Part shown: one piece after another, positions 45,744-54,208 of the stretch | Numbering within the stretch: position 1 is the stretch's first letter | How the letters are laid out: the number at the start of each line of letters is the position of its first letter | Source of the DNA: Hyphomicrobiales bacterium | GTDB taxonomy: Bacteria; Pseudomonadota; Alphaproteobacteria; Rhizobiales; Beijerinckiaceae | NCBI GenBank assembly: GCA_947455995.1 | Contig: CANGQA010000006.1 | Coordinates: 1 to 64,000 of the forward strand | Length of the DNA stretch: 64,000 nucleotides | Direction of reading: 5' to 3' | Translations under genes and position numbers: made by a program | The notes under the pieces: generated by a model | The model's database searches: none | Told to the model about the DNA's origin: nothing | The model's input: the letters and a program-made list of their open reading frames with translations, nothing else

Positions 45744-46778
45744 TTAGGCCATTGTGCCGACAGCAGCTTCAAGAACTTTCCAGTTGTCCTCGCCGAATTT
45801 GCCGCGCCATTCGGTATAGAAGCCGGATTTGCTCAACGCTTTGCGGAAGGAATCCTTGTCGGAACTGACAAAGGTCAGGCCTTTGGCTGTCAGCTGGTCT
45901 TTAAGGGTCACATTCAGCTTGGCGGTATCCTCGCGCTGTTCAAGAGCGGCGCGGTCGAATTCCTTGCGCACCAGTTCTTGCAGGTCGCTTGGCAGGCCCG
46001 TCATCGAGCGACGATTACCAAGGATAAAGAACGGATCCCAGATGTGATTGGTTTCCGATACATATTTTTGCACCTCATACAGCTTGCCCGCCTCAATGGT
46101 GACCAAGCCGTTTTCCTGGCCATCGACAATATGGGTTTGCAAGGCGGTATAGAGTTCGGTGAAATTGATCGACGTCGGGCTTGCGCCAAGTGATTTGAAC
46201 AGGGATGTGAAAATTGGCGATACCGGCACGCGAATTTTATAACCGTTCAAATCATCCGCTGTCCTGATTGGCTTCGACGTTGAGGTGATTTGACGGAATG
46301 TATTATCAGCTGGCTTGGCGACAACCAGCGCACCGGTTTTTTCCACCTGGCTGGCTATCAACTTGCCCAGATCACCGTCAAGCGCCTTCCAGACCTGACC
46401 GTAATCAGAAAAGGCAAAGCCGACATTGGCGATACCCGCCACCGAGGCGACGGTTGAGAGAACTGAACCCGCGATATTGAGAAAATCGACGCCGCCGCTT
46501 CTGATCTGCGTCAACAGATCGGTGTCCGATCCCAATTGCGAGGCCGGAAAGAACCGGATCTCCAGACGCCCGCCAGATGCCTGATTGATACGCCCGACCG
46601 CCTGCTCCAGGCGTGTATTGATTGGCTGTGTCAAAGACTGGCCGGTCGCCAGCTTGTAGGTGAATTCGGCAGCCCCGGCAGGTCGCGTCAAAATTGCAGC
46701 GCTGGTGACCACGGCAGCCGATGCCATGAATGTGCGGCGAGAAAGACGTGTTTCTGCCTTAAATTGATGATCCTTCAT
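45744..46778 (-). CDS. TRAP transporter solute-binding protein (DctP family)
   Basis: A 344-residue periplasmic binding protein with a Tat signal (RLSRRTFMASAAVVTSAAILTRPAGA). The mature part has YKLATGQSLTQPINTRLEQAVGRINQASGGRLEIRFFPASQLG and later FTELYTALQTHIVDGQENGLVTIEA, typical of DctP, where a conserved arginine (here R in GYKIRVPV) binds the ligand carboxylate. ATG 46778 has a strong GGAGG; upstream the leader is A-rich. It follows the SAF-domain dehydrogenase, whose substrate may be what this transporter brings in. Confidence 0.93.
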   Translation of the reverse strand: MKDHQFKAETRLSRRTFMASAAVVTSAAILTRPAGAAEFTYKLATGQSLTQPINTRLEQAVGRINQASGGRLEIRFFPASQLGSDTDLLTQIRSGGVDFLNIAGSVLSTVASVAGIANVGFAFSDYGQVWKALDGDLGKLIASQVEKTGALVVAKPADNTFRQITSTSKPIRTADDLNGYKIRVPVSPIFTSLFKSLGASPTSINFTELYTALQTHIVDGQENGLVTIEAGKLYEVQKYVSETNHIWDPFFILGNRRSMTGLPSDLQELVRKEFDRAALEQREDTAKLNVTLKDQLTAKGLTFVSSDKDSFRKALSKSGFYTEWRGKFGEDNWKVLEAAVGTMA

Positions 46779-46843
46779 GATTTCCTCCATCATCCCTGTT
46801 GCGTGTTTGTTTTTTGTTTTGTTTTATTTTTTAAATTTTGTTT

Positions 46844-46880
46844 CCCGCATTCCGGCCACTGAAGCAGTCCGGAATGCGGG
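46844..46880. promoter_or_regulatory. Strong stem-loop in the leader of the TRAP binding-protein gene
   Basis: CCCGCATTCCGG (46844-46855) pairs perfectly over 12 bp with CCGGAATGCGGG (46869-46880) around a 13-nt loop. It lies between the dehydrogenase stop and dctP. Read on the minus strand it is followed by a 40-nt A-rich leader and then GGAGG. It may stabilise the 5' end of the transporter mRNA or partly separate the two gene outputs. Confidence 0.7.
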
Positions 46881-46938
46881 TGTGGTTTTTGAAGGTCCCG
46901 GCCATCAATGAAAATCGCAACCAGAACCGGAAAGATTG

Positions 46939-48279
46939 TTACTGGCTAAATGCCGCTTCCATCTCACGGCGCACTTTGACCGCGAGATCGGTTTCATCAA
47001 TCTCGGCGTCGGACCATTTCAACCGCTGACCAGCCTTCACATCGGCCTTCAATTTAACGGAATGGGCCAGACCGAGTGGGAGATAGCCTTCTTTGAGTGA
47101 TGTCTTTGCAGGTGTCTGTTTGCCCCACACACAGAAGCCGCCTTCTCCATCCAGCATTTCGCCAGCCTTCAAATCGCGCTTGGCGGTGGCAATCACATCC
47201 GAATTGAACATTTGCGCCGAACCTGTCGACTCATGCCGCAAGGCCGCCGAGGCTACGGAAATTCCGAGTTCCAGCCCGATCATATGGGTAGGGCGATAGA
47301 GGGCAGCATATTTGGCGCTTTTATCCGGCAGCAGATTATATTCGCGCACACAGCGTTGCGCATAATCAGTTCCAGCCTCGAACACCACATAGGTGCCCAT
47401 GACCAGATTATGCGGCACATCGCTGCCGTCACGATAGACGGAGGATGTGACCTCGGTCACGCCTGCGCGTTCGAGCAATCCACCTGCGCTTTTGGGCTTG
47501 CAGATTTCGGCATGCTCAAAGCGGGTGGCTGGCGGGAAAGACAGGCCCTCTGTTTGCGATTCCAGGCCGGTGGCATTGCACACTGCGGTCATTTCAATGC
47601 CCGATTTGGTGCCGTCGACAAAGGAATTAAACATTTTTGGATTGATCGAATTGCGGTCGTCGATCTTGAGGTATTTGTCGAGAATATCCCAAACCGTGTC
47701 AGGGGTCGATTGATGATAGGTCGGATGGTAGCGCGTGCCTTTGCCTGCCGATACCACCTTGAAACCCGCCGCGCGTGCCCAGTCGATATGCTCGCAGATC
47801 AAGGCAGGCTGATCGCCCCATGCCAACGAATAGACCACACCAGCTTCGCGCGCCTTGCGCGCCAGCAGCGGACCGGCCACCACATCCGCTTCCACATTGA
47901 CCATGATCACGTGTTTTTTGTTCTGGATGGATTTTAGCGCATATTTGATCCCGTTGCGCGGATCGCCCGTGGCCTCGATGATCACTTCAATTGCCGGATT
48001 ATCGACCAGCAGATCGGCATTGTCTGTGACAAAGGTGGACCCGTGCTTGAGCGCATCCTCCATAGATGTGGCTTGATATTGCTCCTTGGGCCAGCAAGCC
48101 ACATCGAGATGGGCATGGGCGCGTTTCACATTAAGGTCAGCAATCGCAACCATATGCATGCCATCGGTGACGCGCACCTGCGACAAAAACATGGTTCCGA
48201 ATTTTCCTGCCCCGATCAAGCCGATTGTAACAGGTTTGCCCGCAGCCTTGCGCGCAAGCAGCATATGATGAAGATTCAC
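46939..48279 (-). CDS. Homoserine-dehydrogenase-like NAD(P)-binding oxidoreductase with SAF-like C-terminus
   Basis: A 446-residue protein. The N-terminal Rossmann domain has IGLIGAGKFGTMFLSQV (about residues 17-33), VAIADLN and IIEATGDPRNG. The last about 60 residues (IATAKRDLKAGEMLDGEGG to VKAGQRLKWSDAEID) resemble a SAF or antifreeze-like domain, as in a group of uncharacterised dehydrogenases of sugar-acid catabolism. GTG 48279 is chosen because AAAGGA lies eight bases before it; the ATG at 48264 has less support and the in-frame start at 48351 is unsupported. It is divergent from the LysR gene and first in a TRAP operon. Substrate is unknown. Confidence 0.75.
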   Translation of the reverse strand: MNLHHMLLARKAAGKPVTIGLIGAGKFGTMFLSQVRVTDGMHMVAIADLNVKRAHAHLDVACWPKEQYQATSMEDALKHGSTFVTDNADLLVDNPAIEVIIEATGDPRNGIKYALKSIQNKKHVIMVNVEADVVAGPLLARKAREAGVVYSLAWGDQPALICEHIDWARAAGFKVVSAGKGTRYHPTYHQSTPDTVWDILDKYLKIDDRNSINPKMFNSFVDGTKSGIEMTAVCNATGLESQTEGLSFPPATRFEHAEICKPKSAGGLLERAGVTEVTSSVYRDGSDVPHNLVMGTYVVFEAGTDYAQRCVREYNLLPDKSAKYAALYRPTHMIGLELGISVASAALRHESTGSAQMFNSDVIATAKRDLKAGEMLDGEGGFCVWGKQTPAKTSLKEGYLPLGLAHSVKLKADVKAGQRLKWSDAEIDETDLAVKVRREMEAAFSQ

Positions 48280-48585
48280 GACAACAGTCCTTTCAGTTGA
48301 ATCCAGACAAGCGACAGCAAAACCTCGGTCACACAGGTGCGAGATACTCATTCCGCCACTCAGAAAACGCCAATTACCAAGCCTGCATATCGGCGCTGAT
48401 CGTCACGGGTAATGATGAGAGGAGTTCACCCTTTCGGAGAAACCCTTGTTGATTCCACCCCTGATAATCGACACCCAAAACACGTTTTATTTCGGGAATT
48501 TTTTATGGTTTTATCTCTTATTGCCTTTGATGCTAATCCGAATTTTCAATTAGTAAAAATGAAATAATTTTGATAAATTGACAAA
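48280..48585. other. Divergent control region of the TRAP operon and LysR gene
   Basis: About 306 bp with no credible gene. The right third is AT-rich. An inverted repeat, ATTTTG (48567-48572) and CAAAAT (48582-48587), separated by 9 nt, overlaps the start codon of the LysR gene and could serve autorepression. A further pair, TTCA-N11-TGAA, lies just left at about 48545-48563, and its spacing is like a LysR T-N11-A site. Confidence 0.5.
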
Positions 48586-49530
48586 ATGAATTCATCATTA
48601 AAAAGCCTCCCCCCTTTGAAATTGCTGGTCACTTTTCGTGCCGTGATCGACCATGGCAGCTTTGCCAATGCCGCGCGGGCTTTGAACCTGACCACCAGTG
48701 CCGTCAGCCACCAGATGCGCGCATTGGAACAGTCTCTCAATCAACCTTTATTCCTGCGCCAGAACCGCACGGTCCGCCCGACGCCCGAAGCCTTGAGCTA
48801 CAATGCCGCCCTGCTGGAAAGCTTTGCACAGATTGCCAGTGCCACGCGCCGTGTTGCCTCGCGTGGCAATCGCGGACGGTTGACACTGCATTCATCGCCC
48901 AGCTTTGCCACGCTGTGGCTGATGCCGCGCATCGGCGAATTCATTCACGATCACCCCGAGATCGACGTGACGTTGTCCTCGGGCAACGAGCCGATGCGGT
49001 TGGGCGATGACGGTTTCATGATCGACATCCAGCACGCCCGCCCGATTCCCGAGGCTTGCGAGGGCATCGTGCTGGCAGAAGAAATCATGGCCCCGATGGC
49101 CAGCCCTGCTTTTGTCAAGCAACACAAGTTGAAGCATGTCACCGATATAGAAAGGGTGCCCTTCATCTTTTCCATCCGCTGTCAGGTGCAATGGAACCAG
49201 TGGTTGGATCAGTATGCCAGCCACATTCCCTTGCCGACCAGTGGAATGATTTTCGACCGTTCCTATCTATCGATTGCTGCTGCAATGGATGGCCTTGGCC
49301 TTGTGCTGGACTCAACCCTTCTGGCCGATCACGCGCTCAGAACGGGCAAGCTGGTGATGCCTTTCGGGCCGAAAGGAATCAAAGTTATCTCGCATCGGCT
49401 GATCTATCGCCGGGCAGACCGGCATGATCCTTTTATCATGTCATTCATCGAATGGATCACCAAAAAGCTCGCCACCGATTCAGCCCCAAACCGGCACAGC
49501 CTTTCATCCAAAAACGCAGCCCCAAACTGA
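48586..49530 (+). CDS. LysR-family transcriptional regulator (GcvA-like subgroup)
   Basis: A 314-residue regulator. The winged helix-turn-helix is FANAARALNLTTSAVSHQMRALEQSL (about residues 27-52), followed by FLRQNRTVRPTPEA, and an effector-binding domain that starts at RGRLTLHSSPSFATLWLMPRI, as in the GcvA/AmpR subgroup. It is divergent from the SAF-domain dehydrogenase and TRAP operon, the usual arrangement of a LysR with its target. No Shine-Dalgarno is visible; the AT-rich inverted repeat covers the start codon. Confidence 0.92.
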   Translation: MNSSLKSLPPLKLLVTFRAVIDHGSFANAARALNLTTSAVSHQMRALEQSLNQPLFLRQNRTVRPTPEALSYNAALLESFAQIASATRRVASRGNRGRLTLHSSPSFATLWLMPRIGEFIHDHPEIDVTLSSGNEPMRLGDDGFMIDIQHARPIPEACEGIVLAEEIMAPMASPAFVKQHKLKHVTDIERVPFIFSIRCQVQWNQWLDQYASHIPLPTSGMIFDRSYLSIAAAMDGLGLVLDSTLLADHALRTGKLVMPFGPKGIKVISHRLIYRRADRHDPFIMSFIEWITKKLATDSAPNRHSLSSKNAAPN

Positions 49531-49573
49531 TGACCGCCAAACAAGGCGGGTATCGAGGCGGGTTATATGTGGC

Positions 49574-50251
49574 TCAAGTCGAACTTACCACGCGGGTCCG
49601 GTAGTACTGCTTCACTGTCAGCACCAAGCCCCCGACCCATGGCAGTGCATATTCGCCCAGATCATGCATCGGATCGATATGGGCAGCGACGAAGGGTTCG
49701 GCGGCAATCATCTTGATGGCCACCACATACAAGACGAAGGCTCCGGCAAAGATACTGTCGGGATAATGTTCCATGATCCTGCTCACCAATGTACTGCCGA
49801 ACAGGATAATCGGCACGCTGACCAACAGGCCGATGATGATCAACACCCAGTTTCCGCTGGCAGCCCCGGCAATGGCGAGCGCGTTGTCCAAACCCATCAC
49901 GGCGTCAGCCATGATGATTGTACCCATGGCCCCCCAAAAGCTCGTTGCCGATTTGACCTGGTCGTGGTCGTGATTGCTCGTGGTGAGCTTCCACGCAATG
50001 AAGATCAGCGCGATACCGCCGACCAGACGCAAGCCCGGAATCATCAGCAGATAGGTCAGCGCAGCCACGCAAGCGAAACGCGTGGCCACTGCCCCCAATG
50101 TCCCCCACAACATGGCGCGCTTGCGTAAATCTTCCGGCAGCTTTTTGGCCGCCATGGCAATCACCAATGCGTTTTCACCGCCAAGCACAACATCAATCAT
50201 GATGATGGCCACCAAAGCCCACACAAAATCAATCGATAAAATATCCATCAT
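49574..50251 (-). CDS. TerC-family integral membrane protein (YjbE/Alx-like)
   Basis: A 225-residue seven-helix protein. Family features are the acidic positions in the helices: VDVVLGGENALVIAMA-like sequence near the N-terminus (IDVVLGGENALVIA) and MADAVMGLDNALAIAGA in the middle. In several bacteria TerC proteins export manganese or support metal loading of secreted proteins. ATG 50251 has AGGA upstream; adjacent ATG 50248 is also possible. It is downstream of umuC in the same direction with a 160-bp gap. I saw no yybP-ykoY-like element upstream. Confidence 0.9.
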   Translation of the reverse strand: MMDILSIDFVWALVAIIMIDVVLGGENALVIAMAAKKLPEDLRKRAMLWGTLGAVATRFACVAALTYLLMIPGLRLVGGIALIFIAWKLTTSNHDHDQVKSATSFWGAMGTIIMADAVMGLDNALAIAGAASGNWVLIIIGLLVSVPIILFGSTLVSRIMEHYPDSIFAGAFVLYVVAIKMIAAEPFVAAHIDPMHDLGEYALPWVGGLVLTVKQYYRTRVVSST

Positions 50252-50412
50252 ATTTTCCTGACCAAGCATGCGAATTATCGCACCCCTCCCGCTATCATAG
50301 AAAATCCATTCTCACAGCATTTAAAGCAAAATTGAGGCAAGCACGCGATGCTTTATATCACGGGTGAACACTGCCCATAATTCCATGATCTTTAAGGGAT
50401 CATCACCCGCAC

Positions 50413-51678
50413 TCAACACAGCACTTTCGGCAAATCTGTCCAGCGGCTTGTATAACGGGGAGAGCGGTATTCGGCGCGCAAGGACCAATCTCGTTTGATG
50501 CCTGTGACGGCCTGATAGACTGTGCCCCGTCCCATCCGTTTGTTGAGCTGGTCCATCACCTGCATCATCGCACTGCTTTTGCCGGAGGGGGCAGGCTCGA
50601 ACAACTGGCCCTGTCCCGTGCCTTCCGGCACAAGCTCGTTGAGGATGACGCCCGCCTTGGCATAACGATAGCCTTCACGCCAGATGGCTTCCAGACCATG
50701 CAAGGCGTAGTGGATCAGCATCCGGCTATCATGGGTAGGAATCGGCAGACGGATGGCTCGCGAGGCTGAATATTTGGGATCCTTGTTAAGCACATTCGTA
50801 CGGATGAATACGCTCAGATAGCTGCATTCCTGCCGGGCCTTGCGCAGTTTTTCACCCGCCCGCGCTGCATAGAAACTGACGGCTTCCTCCATCTCGTGAT
50901 AGGCGGTTACCGGCTTGCCGAACGAGCGGGTGACGGCGGTGGCCTGTTTGGGTTTCGGATGCAGCTCAAGATCCGAGCAGGGAATACCGTTCAATTCCTG
51001 GACCGTCCGCTGCCCCACCACAGTCAGTAATTCGCGCGCCCGTATCGGATCGAGACGCTTCAAGTCCAGTGCCGTCTGCACGCCGATTGCATTCAAGCGC
51101 GCCAGATAGGAGCCCCCAATTCCCCAGACTTCCTTGACATTGATCGGCGCGAGCATCTCGTCAATCCTGTCGGGTGGCAAATGGCACACCCCTTTCATCG
51201 GCGGGTTTGTCTTGGCGATGTGGTTGGCGAGTTTGGCCAGTGTTTTGGTCGGACCTATCCCGACACAGGTCGGGATGCCCACCCATTGCAGCACGGTTGC
51301 GCGCATGCTCGCTCCCAAGGCGACCGGATCATACCCGAGAGGAAGATCGGACAGATCGAGAAAACTCTCGTCGATCGAATAGTTTTCAATGCGCGGGCTG
51401 AATTGCGACAAAGCCGCATCCACCCGCGCGCTGATATCGCCGTATAGCGCATAATTGGACGAGCGGACCACAACCTGTTGCGAGGAGACAAGCTCCCTGA
51501 TTTTGAACAGCGGCACACCCATCCTGATGCCCAAAGCCTTGGCTTCGGCCGAACGGGACACGGCACAGCCGTCATTGTTGGATAGCACAATGACCGGCCT
51601 GCCTTCGAGTTTGGGATCAAACAGACGTTCGCAACTCACATAGAAATTGTTGCAGTCGACAAGTGCGAAAAGCGGCAT
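50413..51678 (-). CDS. umuC: DNA polymerase V catalytic subunit UmuC
   Basis: A 421-residue Y-family translesion polymerase. Motifs seen are LVDCNNFYVSCERLFDP (catalytic aspartate at the N-terminus), VVRSSNYALYGDIS, and YSIDESFLDL with the second catalytic acidic pair. The helix-hairpin-helix region VKEVWGIGGSYLARLNAIG and a C-terminal UmuC-specific tail follow. It is full length and appears active. It lies 32 bp after the RidA-like gene and shares its direction with umuD, so the SOS unit here is umuD-ridA-umuC. No separate LexA box is visible before it. Confidence 0.96.
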   Translation of the reverse strand: MPLFALVDCNNFYVSCERLFDPKLEGRPVIVLSNNDGCAVSRSAEAKALGIRMGVPLFKIRELVSSQQVVVRSSNYALYGDISARVDAALSQFSPRIENYSIDESFLDLSDLPLGYDPVALGASMRATVLQWVGIPTCVGIGPTKTLAKLANHIAKTNPPMKGVCHLPPDRIDEMLAPINVKEVWGIGGSYLARLNAIGVQTALDLKRLDPIRARELLTVVGQRTVQELNGIPCSDLELHPKPKQATAVTRSFGKPVTAYHEMEEAVSFYAARAGEKLRKARQECSYLSVFIRTNVLNKDPKYSASRAIRLPIPTHDSRMLIHYALHGLEAIWREGYRYAKAGVILNELVPEGTGQGQLFEPAPSGKSSAMMQVMDQLNKRMGRGTVYQAVTGIKRDWSLRAEYRSPRYTSRWTDLPKVLC

Positions 51679-51710
51679 GGCAAACCTGTGGCTATCCTGT
51701 CTCTCTAGCC

Positions 51711-52052
51711 TTACAGAGCGGCCACAGCGATGATTTCGACCAGCATATCGTCATCCGCCATTTTCACTTCTCCGCAGGCGCGGGTCGGTGTTTGGCCGGG
51801 GATCACCCACCCATCCCACACGGCATTGAAACCATCATAGTCATCCATGGTTTTCAGCCAGATGCTGACCTGCACCAGCTTGCCGCGATCCGTACCCGCC
51901 TCGGCCAGCAGCACATCGATCTTGTGCAGGATCTGTTCGGTCTGGCCCTGAATACCGGCATCGGTATCGTCAGCATATTGACCCGACAGATAGACCATAT
52001 TGTTGACAATGATGGCGCGGCTGCGGCGGGCATTCTGGTGAAGTCTTTGCAT
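51711..52052 (-). CDS. RidA-family (YjgF/YER057c/UK114) protein inside the umuDC unit
   Basis: A 113-residue protein. RidA enzymes are trimeric deaminases that hydrolyse reactive enamine/imine intermediates of amino-acid metabolism. The catalytic arginine is R91 in PTRACGEV, and E106 in MLVEIIAVAAL matches the second active-site residue. LSGQYADD near residue 22 is typical. A strong GAGGAGG precedes the ATG. It lies 76 bp after umuD and 32 bp before umuC on the same strand. I know of no general link of RidA with SOS mutagenesis, so the placement may be incidental insertion or indicate co-induction. Confidence 0.9.
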   Translation of the reverse strand: MQRLHQNARRSRAIIVNNMVYLSGQYADDTDAGIQGQTEQILHKIDVLLAEAGTDRGKLVQVSIWLKTMDDYDGFNAVWDGWVIPGQTPTRACGEVKMADDDMLVEIIAVAAL

Positions 52053-52128
52053 GGAACCTCCTCATGGGACACAGATCGGTCTGACCGCAACAGTCATACC
52101 CTATTTTAGACGCATCAACAGCAGCCGA

Positions 52129-52587
52129 TCATCCGTCGCCTGCATTCTGGACATTGCGTGCATGACGCGTATCGAACTGATGGATGGCGGCGGTAACCAC
52201 ACCCCAGCAGCACAGATCGGATTCGTCCGAAATCTCGATGGCAGGATAGGCCGGATTGGCCGCCTCCAACCGCACAATGCCTTTGCGTCTGTACAGCCGT
52301 TTGACGGTCAGCTCAGCATTCAAAACCGCAATGATGATGGAGCCATGCCGAGCTTGCACGCTGCGGTCGACAACCAGAATATCACCGGAAAAAATCCCCG
52401 CTCCCGCCATCGAATCCCCCACCGCACGCACCATGAACGTGGCAGAGGGATGCGGGATCAGATGGTCGTTCAGGTCCAGTTGTCCCTCGACATAATCTTC
52501 AGCCGGTGACGGAAAGCCCGCCGATACCGCTGTCATATAGATAGGAAGACCAACCTTTGACCGGATACTCGCTTGAAGCGCACGCAC
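52129..52587 (-). CDS. umuD: SOS mutagenesis protein UmuD (S24/LexA-like self-cleaving)
   Basis: A 152-residue UmuD. The cleavage site is A23-G24 in VSAGFPSPAEDYVEG, with alanine in place of the E. coli cysteine. The catalytic serine is S59 in GDSMAGAG and the lysine is K96 in AELTVKRL, close to S60 and K97 of E. coli. After RecA-aided cleavage it forms UmuD' and joins UmuC. A GTG at 52587 is used; the resulting arm length fits the family. A LexA box lies 55 bp upstream. Confidence 0.93.
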   Translation of the reverse strand: MRALQASIRSKVGLPIYMTAVSAGFPSPAEDYVEGQLDLNDHLIPHPSATFMVRAVGDSMAGAGIFSGDILVVDRSVQARHGSIIIAVLNAELTVKRLYRRKGIVRLEAANPAYPAIEISDESDLCCWGVVTAAIHQFDTRHARNVQNAGDG

Positions 52588-52641
52588 AGGAACACCAATC
52601 CTTCATGAGAAAAAGAAGAATGATCATAATACAAGAATAGA

Positions 52642-52656
52642 GAACATAACAAGAAC
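52642..52656 (-). promoter_or_regulatory. LexA (SOS) box upstream of umuD
   Basis: On the minus strand the sequence is GTTC-N7-GTTC (on the plus strand GAAC-ATAACAA-GAAC), an exact match to the direct-repeat LexA operator of Alphaproteobacteria. It lies 55 bp before the umuD start, as expected for SOS control of the umuD-ridA-umuC unit. Confidence 0.85.
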
Positions 52657-52744
52657 AATTTAGCGCAAATCCATCTGTCCCATCCTCCCATTCGGTTTTT
52701 CAGATGCATCATGTCATGAAAAACAGAACGTCGCCGGCTCATAA

Positions 52745-52763
52745 TTACATAAATATTATGTAA
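52745..52763. promoter_or_regulatory. Perfect 19-bp palindrome in the umuD/FAD-oxidoreductase divergent region
   Basis: TTACATAA-ATA-TTATGTAA has 8-bp perfect arms around a 3-bp centre in a strongly AT-rich stretch. A TATAAT hexamer (52794-52799) follows 30 bp later, pointing at the operon starting at 52879. It is probably an operator for that operon; the regulator is not encoded next to it. Confidence 0.5.
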
Positions 52764-52878
52764 AATAATTAAAATAACAAATTAATTTGCGTATATAATA
52801 AAATTTGGTTATACAAAATCGAAATTACGCTGCACTATAGACAGCAATATCCTGAACGGGTTCTCAGAAAGTTGGCGC

Positions 52879-54192
52879 ATGAACGACCCAGTATCCGTTA
52901 TCGGAAATTTTGAACGGTCGCATTGGTCGCAGGTCAGCGAACCTGCATTGCAATGGCCGATTCTGGATGGGCCGCATGAGACGGAGATCGTGATTATCGG
53001 ATGCGGTTTTACCGGTTTGTCAACGGCACTGCATCTGTTGGAAGCTGGCAAAAAAGTCACTCTTGTTGAGGCGCAGCAACCCGGCTTCGGGGCATCCGGT
53101 CGCAATAACGGGCAGGTCATTCCCACCCTGACCCGACTTGATCCCGATGAGATGGTCCGGCAATACAAAGGGGCTGGCGAGCGTCTTGCTGAATTGGTGG
53201 GCGACTCAGCCACCATGCTGTTCGATCTCGTGCGCAAGCACGGCTTGCAGGCTGAAGCCGAACAATCCGGCTGGATCCAGCCTGCCCATACACCCGGACG
53301 CATGACATTGTCGGAACACCGCTTCAAGCAATGGGAAAAGCGCGGCGCACTAGTCCGCATGCTGGACAAAGCGGCCGTAGAACGGTTGACAGGCTCACCA
53401 ATCTGGCATGGCGGTTTCATGAATGACAGTGGCGGGCATATCAATCCGCTGGCTTTCGTCCGCACCATGGCTGCACGCGTGAAGCAGTTGGGCGGCGAGA
53501 TTTTTATCCAAAGTCCTGCCCAAACCATCCAGCACCACAATGGATTCTGGCAGGTACAAACGCCCAAAGGCAGCGTCAAAGCCCATGGCCTGCTTTTGGC
53601 CAGCCATTCCTATACGGATGCTTTCGCGCCCGATCTGATGCCGGATTTGGCGCATGAGGTTGTCCCGGTGCTCTCATGGCAGATGGCGACAGAACCGCTG
53701 ACCCAAAGCCAGCGCGCGGCAATCATTCCCGCGCGTCAGGCGGTGTCGGATACCCATGGCGATCTGTACTTCATGCGCTACGATGCCCGCCATCAACTTG
53801 TTACCGGTGGGGCACTCGTGATCCCCTATCGCGGACATGAGCGTTTGCAGGGGCGGATCGGAGAAAGGCTGATGCGGATTTTCCCGCAACTTCCTTCGGT
53901 ACGGTTCACGGCTGTCTGGAACGGCTATATCGGAATGACCAACGATTACGCTCCGCGCATCCACCAGCTCGGACCCAACGGATTTGGCTGGGTCGGCTGC
54001 AACGGACGTGGCGTCGCCCTGTCGACCGCTTTGGGACGCGAATTTGCCAAGGCGTTGGCGGGTGAACCGATTGATCGGCTCGCCTTACCGCTTTCAGATA
54101 TCAGGCCACTGCCGTTTCATGGCATGATCAGACGGTTGGCCCCCCTGATGCTGCTGGATTACCGGCGGCGCGATCTCACCGAAATCTCGTGA
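52879..54192 (+). CDS. FAD-dependent amine/amino-acid oxidoreductase (DAO family, PuuB-like)
   Basis: A 437-residue flavoprotein. The FAD dinucleotide-binding motif is IIGCGFTGLSTALHLLEAG with the acidic residue at E (LVEAQQP) at about residues 35-65. The segment GFGASGRNNGQVIPTLTRLDPD is typical of gamma-glutamylputrescine- and glycine-oxidase-like enzymes. The C-terminal NGFGWVGCNGRGVALSTALG closes the FAD site. It would oxidise a primary or secondary amine or an amino acid with release of ammonia and reduced FAD. First gene of the operon that also holds two ATC-hydrolase-family genes and a Liv importer. Substrate is unknown. Confidence 0.88.
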   Translation: MNDPVSVIGNFERSHWSQVSEPALQWPILDGPHETEIVIIGCGFTGLSTALHLLEAGKKVTLVEAQQPGFGASGRNNGQVIPTLTRLDPDEMVRQYKGAGERLAELVGDSATMLFDLVRKHGLQAEAEQSGWIQPAHTPGRMTLSEHRFKQWEKRGALVRMLDKAAVERLTGSPIWHGGFMNDSGGHINPLAFVRTMAARVKQLGGEIFIQSPAQTIQHHNGFWQVQTPKGSVKAHGLLLASHSYTDAFAPDLMPDLAHEVVPVLSWQMATEPLTQSQRAAIIPARQAVSDTHGDLYFMRYDARHQLVTGGALVIPYRGHERLQGRIGERLMRIFPQLPSVRFTAVWNGYIGMTNDYAPRIHQLGPNGFGWVGCNGRGVALSTALGREFAKALAGEPIDRLALPLSDIRPLPFHGMIRRLAPLMLLDYRRRDLTEIS

Positions 54193-54208
54193 CAGCAAGG
54201 AGTTTTCC

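Noticed and set aside
50252-50412. Possible manganese riboswitch (yybP-ykoY) before the TerC-family gene
   Set aside because: I looked for the paired conserved loops on the minus strand and could not find them. The region is short and not obviously structured.
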